From: Jeotgalibaca dankookensis
GTDB taxonomy: Bacteria; Bacillota; Bacilli; Lactobacillales; Aerococcaceae
Length of the DNA: 64,000 bases
Assembly: GCF_002005405.1 (NCBI RefSeq)
Contig: NZ_CP019728.1
Span: 868,001-932,000 of the forward strand
Direction of reading: 5' to 3'
The notes beneath the pieces are model-generated. The model made no database searches, was not told the origin of the DNA, and saw only the letters and a program-made list of their open reading frames with translations. Below are positions 1-8,538 of this stretch, piece by piece. A program made the translations under genes and the position numbers. Numbering within the stretch: position 1 is the stretch's first letter; each line of letters begins with the position of its first letter.

Positions 1-322
1 ACATATTCGTAATAGGTGCTGCGATGTTCCCTAAACCTAAGCGTTGAAGAATTCCTGGAATAAAGAATAACCAGATTAAGTAATAGAAGACTTTACCTAG
101 AGAGCCAATCATCTGCTTGCCATCTTCTATTGTATTAGCAATCCCCCATGATACTAACTTTTGATCAAAGTGAATAGCTTGCAATCCCTTAACGATTGCT
201 TTTTTCACTAGTGTTGCGATTAACCACGCTAGTAAAAATAATAAAATAGCTCCTAACAGTGCTGGTAAAAATGCCAACAGTGACACCCATAAATCCTGTA
301 ATGAGTCCATAAATTGATCCAT
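1..322 (-). CDS. Mechanosensitive ion channel family protein, N-terminal part (runs off the window)
   Basis: The frame stays open from the ATG at 322 to the window edge (107 codons), so the C-terminus is missing. A good ribosome site (AAGGAGGAA) precedes the ATG. The visible protein begins MDQFMDSLQDLW and has a long hydrophobic helix at about residues 13-38 (FLPALLGAILLFLLAWLIA) followed by a basic stretch, then a second hydrophobic region around residues 78-92 (VFYYLIWLFFIPGIL). This resembles the conserved TM-helix repeat (PF05552 type) of membrane proteins annotated as small mechanosensitive channels. The beta and C-terminal domains that would prove an MscS fold are outside the window, so the assignment is by family resemblance. 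It is transcribed leftward, like the aldehyde dehydrogenase downstream of its promoter region. Confidence 0.6.
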   Translation of the reverse strand, partial: MDQFMDSLQDLWVSLLAFLPALLGAILLFLLAWLIATLVKKAIVKGLQAIHFDQKLVSWGIANTIEDGKQMIGSLGKVFYYLIWLFFIPGILQRLGLGNIAAPITNM

Positions 323-434
323 TTTGTTTCCTCCTTATGTTTTTTTAGAAATTCTTAATAAATTTCTATGGCTTTAGTATAGCTTAAGAAGCGAAAAGTT
401 AAAAATGAAAACCCTTATTCTTCCTCTTCTATTT

Positions 435-1895
435 TTAAAAATAAAAAGTATTTACAAATTTTATTTCCATAAACTCTTCTATGCCAAAATGACCATTCTC
501 ACGTCCTAACCCAGAATACTTCACACCGCCAAAAGGTGCTTCTGGTTGAGAAATCCCGGTGTTGTTAATCCCCACCATCCCATACTGCAAAGCACGACTT
601 ACTTTTTCTGCAAGGCGTAAGTCTTTTGTGAAAAGATAAGATGCCAACCCAAAGTGTGAGTCATTAGCCATTTTGATTACTTGCTCTTCACTTTTAAAAG
701 TAATCAAAGGAATAACTGGACCAAACGTTTCTTCATAAAAAATATTCATTTTATTCGTTACCCCATCAAGTATAGTTGGTTGATAGAAGAATCCTTTTTG
801 GTAGTCACCTTTAGTTAAGCGTTCTCCGCCTAATAATACGTCTGCCCCCTTCTCTTTAGCATCAGCAATTTGTTCATCTATTGTTTTACGCGCTTCTTCA
901 TTTATTAATGGACCAACAGTTACCCCGTCAAGTCCATTTCCAACGGTTACCTGATAAACAGCTTCTTGCAAAGCCTTCGTAAAGCTTTCTTTAATCGATT
1001 TTTCAACAAAAATCCGATTTGGAGACGTACATGCTTGTCCGTTATTCCTAAATTTCATTTTTACCAAGGATTCAACCGTTTCTTCAATCGGAGCGTCAGC
1101 AAATACAATGAATGGAGCGTGTCCGCCTAATTCCAGGGATATTTTTTTCAAAGTATCGCCTGATTGTTTGTAAAGTTCTTGTCCTACCGCCGTCGATCCA
1201 GTAAAAGTCAATTTCCGAACGTCTTCACTAGCCGTTAAGGTTTTTCCAATCTTACTTGCCGGTCCCATAACCAGATTTGCGACCCCATCCGGTAAACCTG
1301 CCTCTTTAAAAAGCTCGAAAATAGCAATGGCTGATAGGGGTGTGCTACTTGCTGGTTTTAAAACAACGGTACAACCTGCTGCTATAGCTGGCGCAATTTT
1401 TCGTACGATCATATTAGATGGAAAATTCCAAGGTGTGATTGCACCTACTACGCCAACTGGTTGTTTTTTTACTTCATATTTATAATTGTTAGGAGCGGGA
1501 ATTGTCTCTCCGTAAACGCGTCTCGCCTCTTCCGCATTCCAGTGCATATTGTCGATATTGGTTTGAATTTCAACCTTTGATTCGGCTAATGGCTTCCCTT
1601 GTTCTAAAGTCATGATAAGGGCTAATCGGTTTATATTTTCTTCAATTAAATCACCAATTCGGTGAAGTATTTTAACGCGCTCTTTTAATTCCATTCCCGA
1701 CCAAAGGGGAAAAGATTTTTTAGCTGCAGCAATCGCCTGCTCTGTTTCCTTTGCGCCCCCTTGTTCTACTGCAATCAATTCTTCACCTGTAGCTGGATTA
1801 AGAACCACATTTGGTTTTAAAGAACCTTCCATCCATTTTCCATCAATATAAAGTCTCGTTTGAATTTTCGGTAATGTCCCTTTGATATTTTTCAC
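435..1895 (-). CDS. NAD(P)-dependent aldehyde dehydrogenase, succinate-semialdehyde dehydrogenase type
   Basis: A full-length aldehyde dehydrogenase of 486 residues, predicted to oxidise an aldehyde to the acid with NAD(P)+ in the cytoplasm. Family catalytic residues are visible: N157 in TPWNFPSN, K180 in VVLKPAS, E255 in LELGG and the nucleophile C289 in NNGQACT. The cofactor loop FTGSTAVGQ lies at 231-239. The best match by motif is the GabD/SSADH group, but the real substrate is not determined by sequence. The start is GTG at 1895, preceded by GAGGAGACAGG. It lies 22 bp downstream of a DUF2188 gene on the same strand, so the two may be co-transcribed. A second, different member of the family lies at 29090-30514. 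Confidence 0.85.
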   Translation of the reverse strand: MKNIKGTLPKIQTRLYIDGKWMEGSLKPNVVLNPATGEELIAVEQGGAKETEQAIAAAKKSFPLWSGMELKERVKILHRIGDLIEENINRLALIMTLEQGKPLAESKVEIQTNIDNMHWNAEEARRVYGETIPAPNNYKYEVKKQPVGVVGAITPWNFPSNMIVRKIAPAIAAGCTVVLKPASSTPLSAIAIFELFKEAGLPDGVANLVMGPASKIGKTLTASEDVRKLTFTGSTAVGQELYKQSGDTLKKISLELGGHAPFIVFADAPIEETVESLVKMKFRNNGQACTSPNRIFVEKSIKESFTKALQEAVYQVTVGNGLDGVTVGPLINEEARKTIDEQIADAKEKGADVLLGGERLTKGDYQKGFFYQPTILDGVTNKMNIFYEETFGPVIPLITFKSEEQVIKMANDSHFGLASYLFTKDLRLAEKVSRALQYGMVGINNTGISQPEAPFGGVKYSGLGRENGHFGIEEFMEIKFVNTFYF

Positions 1896-1917
1896 TTTTT
1901 CCTGTCTCCTCTAGCCG

Positions 1918-2334
1918 TTAGTTATTCTTTTTTTCTTTGATTACGCTTGTACCGCGATTATCAGCAATTTCTTTAGCTCTTGTAACGGCTTCTTTTTTTG
2001 TTTCGTAGTAAGAATCGACTTGCTTAGCCCCTTCACTTTCTACTGACCATTTTTCTTTTTCCTGATCATAGGACACACGAACATCCGCATTCTGTAAACG
2101 TGCTGAGTCTGATGTTTTCTGGTGCTTGGTGATGTCCTCTTTTGACAACGCCTTTTTTTCTTCGTCACTGGCGTCTGCTGCCCATTCTTTCGCTTGTGAA
2201 ATGGAAATTGGGATGGCTTGTCCTTCGTCATAACCATTTTTTAGCATGGCATTCAAAATATCAATGGCTTTCACGCGAACAATTTTGTCTAAATTTTTCA
2301 TTGAGTCTGGATAATCTCTTTTTGTGTAAGGCAT
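1918..2334 (-). CDS. DUF2188 domain protein
   Basis: A hydrophilic, charged protein of 138 residues with no signal peptide or membrane helix. The C-terminal part (about residues 80-135: VSYDQEKEKWSVESEGAKQ, then YYETKKEAVTRAKEIADNR) has the short beta-beta-alpha pattern of DUF2188, a family found in stress-related and uncharacterised small proteins. The N-terminal half (PYTKRDYPDSMKNLDK) resembles the leader region of Bacillus YdaT-like proteins. I place the start at the ATG at 2334, because the AGGAGGA site touches the ATG two codons upstream and is correctly spaced (6 nt) for this one. Function is unknown. Confidence 0.75.
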   Translation of the reverse strand: MPYTKRDYPDSMKNLDKIVRVKAIDILNAMLKNGYDEGQAIPISISQAKEWAADASDEEKKALSKEDITKHQKTSDSARLQNADVRVSYDQEKEKWSVESEGAKQVDSYYETKKEAVTRAKEIADNRGTSVIKEKKNN

Positions 2335-2367
2335 CTTCATTCCTCCTAAAATATGATTGATATAATA

Positions 2368-2814
2368 TTACCCGTACTTTTTTTGATGTACTTTTTTCAA
2401 TGCAAGGTAGTCTACATCTTCTCTAACAAGTTTCCACTTAACTTCAAAAATTGCAGCTGATTCGGCTTTTACTGGATCAATGGTTCGCTCCTTAATTTCA
2501 CCGTTTTCGTTATACTTTCTCCCTCCTTTGTAGTTGGCGTAACGGCGTGCGCGCGTATAACCCATTTGAAGAAATTTTCTAGCCATATCCATCCCAACAA
2601 AATCATCTTGCTTCTTATAATCTTGATAAAGTTGATAAATTTTCTCAGATGATTCGCTTGCAATTTCAGGTGATTTAAAACGCCAATAGGGCAAAATTTC
2701 ACTCTTATAAGGTTCCACTAGTAAAACGCCTTGTTCGCCTCTACCCACACGGTAGAGTTCCGGTTGTTCACGAAAATCGATTTTTTCAAAATCTAAATCA
2801 TAATCAAATGCCAT
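2368..2814 (-). CDS. DUF4385 family protein
   Basis: A cytosolic protein of 148 residues matching the DUF4385 family over its entire length. Hallmark stretches are FREQPELYRVGRGEQGVLL near the N-terminus, then YKSEILPYWRFKSP and GMDMARKFLQMGYTRARRY, with a YKGGRKY segment. The family occurs in bacteria and in some large phages, and no biochemical function is established to my knowledge. AGAGGTGGGA precedes the ATG at 2814. It sits 33 bp upstream of the DUF2188 gene, so DUF4385, DUF2188 and the aldehyde dehydrogenase may form one leftward transcription unit. Confidence 0.8.
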   Translation of the reverse strand: MAFDYDLDFEKIDFREQPELYRVGRGEQGVLLVEPYKSEILPYWRFKSPEIASESSEKIYQLYQDYKKQDDFVGMDMARKFLQMGYTRARRYANYKGGRKYNENGEIKERTIDPVKAESAAIFEVKWKLVREDVDYLALKKVHQKKYG

Positions 2815-2886
2815 GTGTTCCCACCTCTCATCAGAAGATTTGCCTAGTTAAATGATAGCACGAATCGAAACCGCTTTCACCTATAA

Positions 2887-2927
2887 GGCAAAAAAGGTCT
2901 CTTATCATTTAAGATAAAAGACCCTTT
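2887..2927 (-). terminator. Rho-independent terminator of the YhaQ/YhaP-like ABC operon
   Basis: The inverted repeat 2893-2906 / 2913-2927 (AAAGGTCTCTTATC and its near-complement) has a 6-nt loop and, read on the minus strand, ends in a run of T. It lies just after the stop codon of the ABC permease at 2946. Confidence 0.8.
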
Positions 2928-2945
2928 GTGTCATAAACGCCTATA

Positions 2946-4160
2946 CTAATTTTTGAATGATTTGATAATTTCTTTAAATTTAATTTTATTTCCATAATTT
3001 AAAGAACCGAATCGGTAGATATAGATAGATAAAGCCGCAAATAAGATAACCGTCGCTACCATGATAACGCCAGATACCAGAACCGATACTAAAGGAACTG
3101 TTGTTAGCATGTAACGGATTGGCATGGTAAATAAAGAAACAAAAGGAATAAAAGAGGTTACCTTTATAGCCATACTATCTGGCATTTGCATCGCGAGCGT
3201 TGCTGCTAGATAAGCAAAAACAAAAAGAAAAGTTATTGGAGCAACCGCCGAGCTGACGTCTTCTACCTTGGAAACTAAACTCCCTAATGAGGCATAAATA
3301 AAGAGATAAAGAATGTAGCCTAGAACGGAAAAGATAATATAAACTAGCAAAGTATCTAACGTCATGGATCCCTGAATCATTTCTAACAGGATTGAAGGAT
3401 AACTTCCTTTATTGAGGAGAAACCCAACAAGAGCGACTAAAATTAAAGTGGTGATTTGCAAGACACCCATCAAACCCGCTGCAGCAACTTTGCCCAAAAT
3501 TAAAATTTTTGGTTTTGTTGACGTGATTAAGAGCTCCATGGTTCGTGAGTCTTTTTCACGTGCGACAGAAGTAGCCACATTGGTCCCATACAATAAAATC
3601 AACATGTACATGATAAAGATAACGGCAAAAGCAATCACAAACCCAGAACCAGCGTCTCTACCAAGCGTAATCATTTCAGAAGTGATTGATGCATTCATAA
3701 TTTCATAAACTTTATCGCTATCAATGCCTTCTTCTTCAAACAGACGTTGTTGATTAGCGAGAGCTAATTCTTCTTCAAACATCATCTGTTCAAAAGAATC
3801 CAGACTATTATCATAAGTAACAGCAGTGTATGCACTGTAGTCGTGAATCACAAATCCTAATTCCACTTCTTCATTTAAAATTGCTTCTTGAAGTTCCTCT
3901 TGGCTCGGATAAGCTTCTTCACCTAGGACTGGTGCCAATGTTTCTTCCAGCTGATCTGTGTCGTAAACCACTGTATAGGTTTCAGACGCAACACTCGTTG
4001 CTTCTTCAGTTGTTTCATCACCCGAAAATAAACCTATCATACTGGGGATACTGGTTAAGATAAACAGAATAACCGCCATGATAATGGTTGTGATAATCAT
4101 GTTTTTACTTCTTAGCATGCCCTTTATTTCGAAGTTAAAGACATTTTTAAATTGTTTCAT
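2946..4160 (-). CDS. ABC-2 type transporter permease, NatB/YhaP-like
   Basis: Membrane subunit of a two-gene ABC exporter. The first hydrophobic helix (NMIITTIIMAVILFILTSIP) is followed by an acidic extracytoplasmic domain of about 130 residues and then by five or six more helices in the C-terminal half (FVIAFAVIFIMYMLILLYG, VLQITTLILVALVGFLL, TLLVYIIFSVLGYILYLF, VSVLVSGVIMVATVILFAAL). The segment ATSVAREKDSRTMELLITS is the conserved cytoplasmic coupling region of ABC-2 permeases. I use the ATG at 4160 (MKQFKNVFNFE), giving 404 residues; the upstream in-frame ATG at 4181 lies inside the partner gene. The start overlaps the ATPase stop by 14 bp, which suggests translational coupling. Homologues export Na+ or unknown compounds; the substrate here is not known. 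Confidence 0.85.
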   Translation of the reverse strand: MKQFKNVFNFEIKGMLRSKNMIITTIIMAVILFILTSIPSMIGLFSGDETTEEATSVASETYTVVYDTDQLEETLAPVLGEEAYPSQEELQEAILNEEVELGFVIHDYSAYTAVTYDNSLDSFEQMMFEEELALANQQRLFEEEGIDSDKVYEIMNASITSEMITLGRDAGSGFVIAFAVIFIMYMLILLYGTNVATSVAREKDSRTMELLITSTKPKILILGKVAAAGLMGVLQITTLILVALVGFLLNKGSYPSILLEMIQGSMTLDTLLVYIIFSVLGYILYLFIYASLGSLVSKVEDVSSAVAPITFLFVFAYLAATLAMQMPDSMAIKVTSFIPFVSLFTMPIRYMLTTVPLVSVLVSGVIMVATVILFAALSIYIYRFGSLNYGNKIKFKEIIKSFKN

Positions 4161-5046
4161 GTTGATTCCCCACTCTCTCAATAAATATTTCTTGAAGACT
4201 AGGTAAATAATTCATAAACATGGAAAACTTGATACCTTTATTAAGCAAAGTCTGAATAAAGGTTTCTTTCGTTTCATCAGCCTTTAAACTTAAAATAACA
4301 TCATCTTTTTCGATTGTGTAAGTGTAATCTTCAAGAAATTTTAAATCGATTGGTTCTTCAAAACGCAATCGGAGCTTTCCTTTGCCCATTTCTTTTTTAA
4401 TTTCATCAAGGTTTCCTTCTAAAACAATACGGCCATTGTCAATGAGTGCGATATCATCACAAAAGGATTCAACATAGCTCATTTGGTGTGAGGAAAATAT
4501 AATAATGCGATCGTCACGTTTATAGTTGGTAATAGCATCTTGGAAAATTTTAGAATTGACTGGATCTAATCCTGAAAAAGGTTCATCAAGAATAAGAATA
4601 TCTGGTTCATTAATAAAGGCTTGAGCGATTTGTACTTTTTGTTGGTTCCCCTTTGACAAGGTTTCTAGCTTCTGATTTAAATATTTCTCGATTCCAAATT
4701 CCTTGCACCAAGCATGCATAGATTTAGTAGCGTCTTCTTTGGTCGCTCCTTTTAATTGGGCAAAGTAGAGGAGTTGATCACTGACTTTAAATTTTGAATA
4801 CATGCCTCTTTCTTCTGGAAGGTAACCAATCTTATAGTCACTTGGTTTAAACGGTTTTCCATCAAGCGTAATGGTTCCGCTGTCTGCTTTAAAAACATCC
4901 ATTAAAATGCGAAAAGAAGTACTCTTACCCGCACCGTTTCTTCCTAAGTAACCAAAGATCTGTCCCGATTTAATCGTTAAATCGATATCCTTTAATACAT
5001 GATTATCATTAAAGGATTTATTTAATCCACTGACCACTAATTCCAT
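4147..5046 (-). CDS. ABC transporter ATP-binding protein, NatA/YhaQ-like
   Basis: Cytoplasmic ATPase of the exporter encoded with the permease downstream. Walker A is GRNGAGKST (about residues 35-43). The signature motif is the variant LSKGNQQKVQIAQ instead of LSGGQ, as known for YhaQ-type proteins. Walker B is ILILDEPFSGLDP and the switch His is in FSSHQM. The C-terminal 75 residues after the nucleotide-binding domain match the DUF4162-type extension of this subfamily. Two start codons are possible: the ATG at 5052 is almost fused to AGAGGA, whereas the ATG at 5046 (MELVVSG) has proper 7-nt spacing, so I chose 5046 (299 residues). Confidence 0.85.
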   Translation of the reverse strand: MELVVSGLNKSFNDNHVLKDIDLTIKSGQIFGYLGRNGAGKSTSFRILMDVFKADSGTITLDGKPFKPSDYKIGYLPEERGMYSKFKVSDQLLYFAQLKGATKEDATKSMHAWCKEFGIEKYLNQKLETLSKGNQQKVQIAQAFINEPDILILDEPFSGLDPVNSKIFQDAITNYKRDDRIIIFSSHQMSYVESFCDDIALIDNGRIVLEGNLDEIKKEMGKGKLRLRFEEPIDLKFLEDYTYTIEKDDVILSLKADETKETFIQTLLNKGIKFSMFMNYLPSLQEIFIERVGNQHETI

Positions 5047-5120
5047 TCTCATTCCTCTTTTCTGTTAGACTATCGATGTTTTAAAATTTTAGTCAGCCTA
5101 AGCTTAACAAAAAACGGTTT

Positions 5121-5164
5121 ATAAAAAAAGCAAGTCCCTCACAATAAAAATGAGGGACTTGCTT
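5121..5164 (-). terminator. Terminator after the large ABC fusion gene
   Basis: A 14-bp perfect stem AAGCAAGTCCCTCA (5128-5141) / TGAGGGACTTGCTT (5151-5164), with a 9-nt loop. On the minus strand it is followed by seven T. It lies 11 bp beyond the stop codon at 5175. Confidence 0.9.
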
Positions 5165-5174
5165 ATTTAAATGT

Positions 5175-8100
5175 TTATTCGCTTCTTAATGCTTCGACCG
5201 GATCTTTATTAGCAGCGGTTGAAGATGGAATTAATCCTGATATAAAGGCTAAGAACATACTAATTAAGATTAGAATTACGACGGCACCGGGTTCTAAATG
5301 CGCAATATTTGGAATACCAAACTTATCATAGACAATAACATTGGCAATCAAACTGATTCCATAAGTAACTAAAATTCCAAACGTTCCTGCTACAAAACCG
5401 ATGATTAAAGTCTCCGCGTTGAATACTCTACGGATGTCTTTCTTACTAGCACCAATCGCACGCAAAATTCCAATTTCTTTGATTCTTTCCAATACTGAGA
5501 CATAGGTTATCACGCCAATCATAATGGATGAAACTACCAGTGAAATACCAACAAAGGCTACCAAAGCATAAGAAATGGTATTAATGATTGTTGTAACCGA
5601 AGATAAAATCGCCGCGATAAAGTCGGTATATTTAACAACTTTCTCTTCTTGGTCACTATTTTGCATTTGGGTATTGTAGTTGTCAATAAAGGTAACGACA
5701 CTCTCTTTAGTTGTAAAATCTTTTGGATAAAGATTTATTTCGGTTGGATCATCCAAGTCACGGTAGCCAAGTGTTGTTAGGTTTGAACTTGGACTGATTT
5801 GCTCCCGTTCTCCTAAACTGCGGATGAGTGTAAATAACTCGTCTTCATCAATATTGAATTGGAAAGCTTGAGACAAGATATCGGGATCCACACTGACCGC
5901 ATTTTGAATGTTGGCACCTAAATCAAACAATTTTGCATCAATTTGATTGGCTAAGTCCGCTTGGACACTGCCTATCAGTTGATTGAAAGCCTGTCCGATA
6001 TAAGTATTAAAGTAGTTTTGAATAATCTCCGTTAATTGCTGTGCGATTTGAGTATTATTATTAATTTGTTCAAAAGCTTGCAGTAATTGCTCTTGTACTT
6101 CCTCACTATTAATATAAACATCAAAATTCGCTACCCAGTCTTCTAATTCCGTGACATTTTGTTCGTTTTGGGTGGCAACAAAGTCTTGTAAAACAGTAAC
6201 GAGGATACTTTGAACGGACTCGGTTGGAACATTTATTTGTGCTGAAATACTTTCAGCTAAAACATCTAAGTCTAAATCAGGTAAGCTCGTTGGATCGACA
6301 TTGATTTGGAAATCTGAAAAATCGATATTCAATGCTGACATGTCAAAATTAAACGCATTTTGAATTGCCGCTTCGTCAACCGTAATGAAATCTTCAAGGT
6401 TGAAGAGCTCTTCTGGAGCTAGTTCCGCCTCACTATCAAATGGTTGACCTGTAAAAACATTAACATCTTTGTTAGCAACTTGTTCTTGAACAATTTCATA
6501 ACCAGCAGCTTCTTTGATTAAGTATTCAGTCAGTTCAGACGGATAATACAGTCCGGATGAAAGGATGGGATTATTAGTATCTGGATCGGCTTTGACAATA
6601 CCCACAACGTTCAAATCTAGTCCTGACTCAATTACTTGGTCCATGTACGTTGTATCATCTGATTTATCCACCCAAATATTATAAGAATCATCATAGGTGT
6701 ATTTTTCAGCTGGATTAATTAATTTAAATTCCGTTGCTAGTATCTCTTCAAAATCAATGGTTTCATCTTTGACCTCTTCTACTTCAAGTTGTTCTTCATT
6801 GGTAAAGTTTTCGAACATGCTTTCCAATCCTTGACGGTCCTTTAAACCAAGCGTATACATGGTGGTATCAGTCAGTGAGCCACTATTCATTAAGACAACA
6901 ACGATTTCATTCTTTTCCGTTGGCCACTTACCTGCTACAACATCATACTGGTCTTGAAAGAGTGAGACATCCCCAGGAAGTTCGCTAAAATTACGCATAC
7001 CAATATCACCCGCACCAGCGATTAAATCCAAACCACCGGTATTGCCAAATCCATACTGGGAAAAAATGGTATCTGGGTTTACTTGTCTCACGCCAGCTGC
7101 TTCACCTTGTAAATAAATTTGTGGGGTAATGCCGTATTTATATTGGATATTTTTTACATAAGGATCAATTTGGCTGCGGTTTGTTTCGACATGATTTTTA
7201 AAACTATTTAGATCATTTTTATTTTGAAAAGAAAACAGCGAGGTAATGGTGTTCAAAACGGGTACTTCACCCTCTTGAAGTTCTTGCGACTCTTCGTTTT
7301 CGGCTACTTCAGACACATTGCCTTCTCCACCTAAAAAACTGGTGATATCAATACCTGAGGAATCAATGGTCAGTGGAAAAGCACTCATTGTTTCTTGTTC
7401 AACGTTTTCGATATAACGGTTAATCCCACTTGCTAGAGCCAATATCGAAGCAATCCCGATAATTCCGATGGATCCGGCTACTGAGGTAATAAAAGTCCGC
7501 CCTTTTTTTGTCAATAGATTACTAATGGATAAAGAGATAGCCGTAAAAAAGGACATCCGTGTTTTTTTCAATGGCTTTTTATTTTCCAATAGTGCTGCGT
7601 CAGCAAGGACATAGGGGTTGGTATCGCCAAGCACTTCGCCATCTTTCAGTTCAATAATTCGATTGGTATATTTGTGAGCGAGTTCTGGGTTATGAGTGAC
7701 CATTACCACAAGCCGGTCCTTGGCAATTTCTTGAAGCAGGTCCATCACTTGGTCTGAAGTCACACTGTCTAAAGCACCAGTAGGTTCGTCGGCTAAAACA
7801 ATCTCTGGATTATTGATTAGCGCACGCGCAATCGCGACTCGCTGCATCTGTCCACCTGACAGTTGCGTTGGTAATTTGTTGATATGGTCTGCTAAACCGA
7901 CATCTTTTAGTGCCTCAATAGCTCGATCTTTCCGTTCTTTTGCTGAAACACCACTAAGAGTCAAAGCGAGCTCCACATTTGCTAAAGCGGTTTGATGAGG
8001 GATTAGGTTGTAACTTTGGAAAATAAATCCAACTCGACTATTGCGATAAGTATCCCAGTCGGCAGATTTATACTTTCGAGTAGAGGTTCCTTCTATGATT

Positions 8101-8285
8101 AAGTCACCAGAATCATATTGATCAAGTCCACCAACGATATTCAGCATGGTTGTTTTTCCTGATCCAGATGCCCCTAAAATAGAAACAAACTCATTATCTC
8201 GAAATGTAATCGAGACATTATTTAATGCGTTTTGTACAAAATCTTTGGTTCGATATGATTTTGTAATATTTTTAAGCTCTAACAT
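5175..8285 (-). CDS. MacB-like ABC transporter with fused ATPase and FtsX-type permease
   Basis: A 1036-residue fusion. Residues 1-225 are an ABC ATPase of the LolD/MacB type: Walker A GASGSGKTT (38-46), signature LSGGQMQRVAIARAL and Walker B VLADEPTGALDS. A first membrane helix follows (about 265-288, SIGIIGIASILALASGIN), then an unusually long extracytoplasmic region of about 600 residues rich in Asp, Asn and Gln. The C-terminal 140 residues are an FtsX permease domain with three helices (ALVAFVGISLVVSSIMIGVI; LIIGFVAGTFGILVTYGIS; GAVVILILISMFLAFISG). This architecture is known for mechanotransmission-type exporters in Firmicutes. The substrate is unknown. AAAGGTGAG precedes the ATG. It is a single-gene unit bounded by a terminator. 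Confidence 0.85.
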   Translation of the reverse strand: MLELKNITKSYRTKDFVQNALNNVSITFRDNEFVSILGASGSGKTTMLNIVGGLDQYDSGDLIIEGTSTRKYKSADWDTYRNSRVGFIFQSYNLIPHQTALANVELALTLSGVSAKERKDRAIEALKDVGLADHINKLPTQLSGGQMQRVAIARALINNPEIVLADEPTGALDSVTSDQVMDLLQEIAKDRLVVMVTHNPELAHKYTNRIIELKDGEVLGDTNPYVLADAALLENKKPLKKTRMSFFTAISLSISNLLTKKGRTFITSVAGSIGIIGIASILALASGINRYIENVEQETMSAFPLTIDSSGIDITSFLGGEGNVSEVAENEESQELQEGEVPVLNTITSLFSFQNKNDLNSFKNHVETNRSQIDPYVKNIQYKYGITPQIYLQGEAAGVRQVNPDTIFSQYGFGNTGGLDLIAGAGDIGMRNFSELPGDVSLFQDQYDVVAGKWPTEKNEIVVVLMNSGSLTDTTMYTLGLKDRQGLESMFENFTNEEQLEVEEVKDETIDFEEILATEFKLINPAEKYTYDDSYNIWVDKSDDTTYMDQVIESGLDLNVVGIVKADPDTNNPILSSGLYYPSELTEYLIKEAAGYEIVQEQVANKDVNVFTGQPFDSEAELAPEELFNLEDFITVDEAAIQNAFNFDMSALNIDFSDFQINVDPTSLPDLDLDVLAESISAQINVPTESVQSILVTVLQDFVATQNEQNVTELEDWVANFDVYINSEEVQEQLLQAFEQINNNTQIAQQLTEIIQNYFNTYIGQAFNQLIGSVQADLANQIDAKLFDLGANIQNAVSVDPDILSQAFQFNIDEDELFTLIRSLGEREQISPSSNLTTLGYRDLDDPTEINLYPKDFTTKESVVTFIDNYNTQMQNSDQEEKVVKYTDFIAAILSSVTTIINTISYALVAFVGISLVVSSIMIGVITYVSVLERIKEIGILRAIGASKKDIRRVFNAETLIIGFVAGTFGILVTYGISLIANVIVYDKFGIPNIAHLEPGAVVILILISMFLAFISGLIPSSTAANKDPVEALRSE

Positions 8286-8538
8286 ATTCTCACCTTTTCA
8301 TTTATTAATCATTTCTTTGTAATATAAGAATGTGACGTTCTCTCAAGAATCGGGTATCTTTAATTATACGCTTATTTCAGGAATAAAGAATGCAATCTGC
8401 TTACCTTTATAAAAACTTATTTTTAGTAAGAACAATAATCTTTTTAAATGAATTGAAAGCAGCTATCTCTTTCATAATCAATAAAAATTCTTTATGATAA
8501 ATGAAAATAAGTGATAGATATAAAGGAGTGGAGTCAGA

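Noticed and set aside
3412-3708. Rightward reading frame of 98 codons inside the ABC permease
   Set aside because: Shadow of a well-supported membrane protein on the other strand; no ribosome site and no family match.
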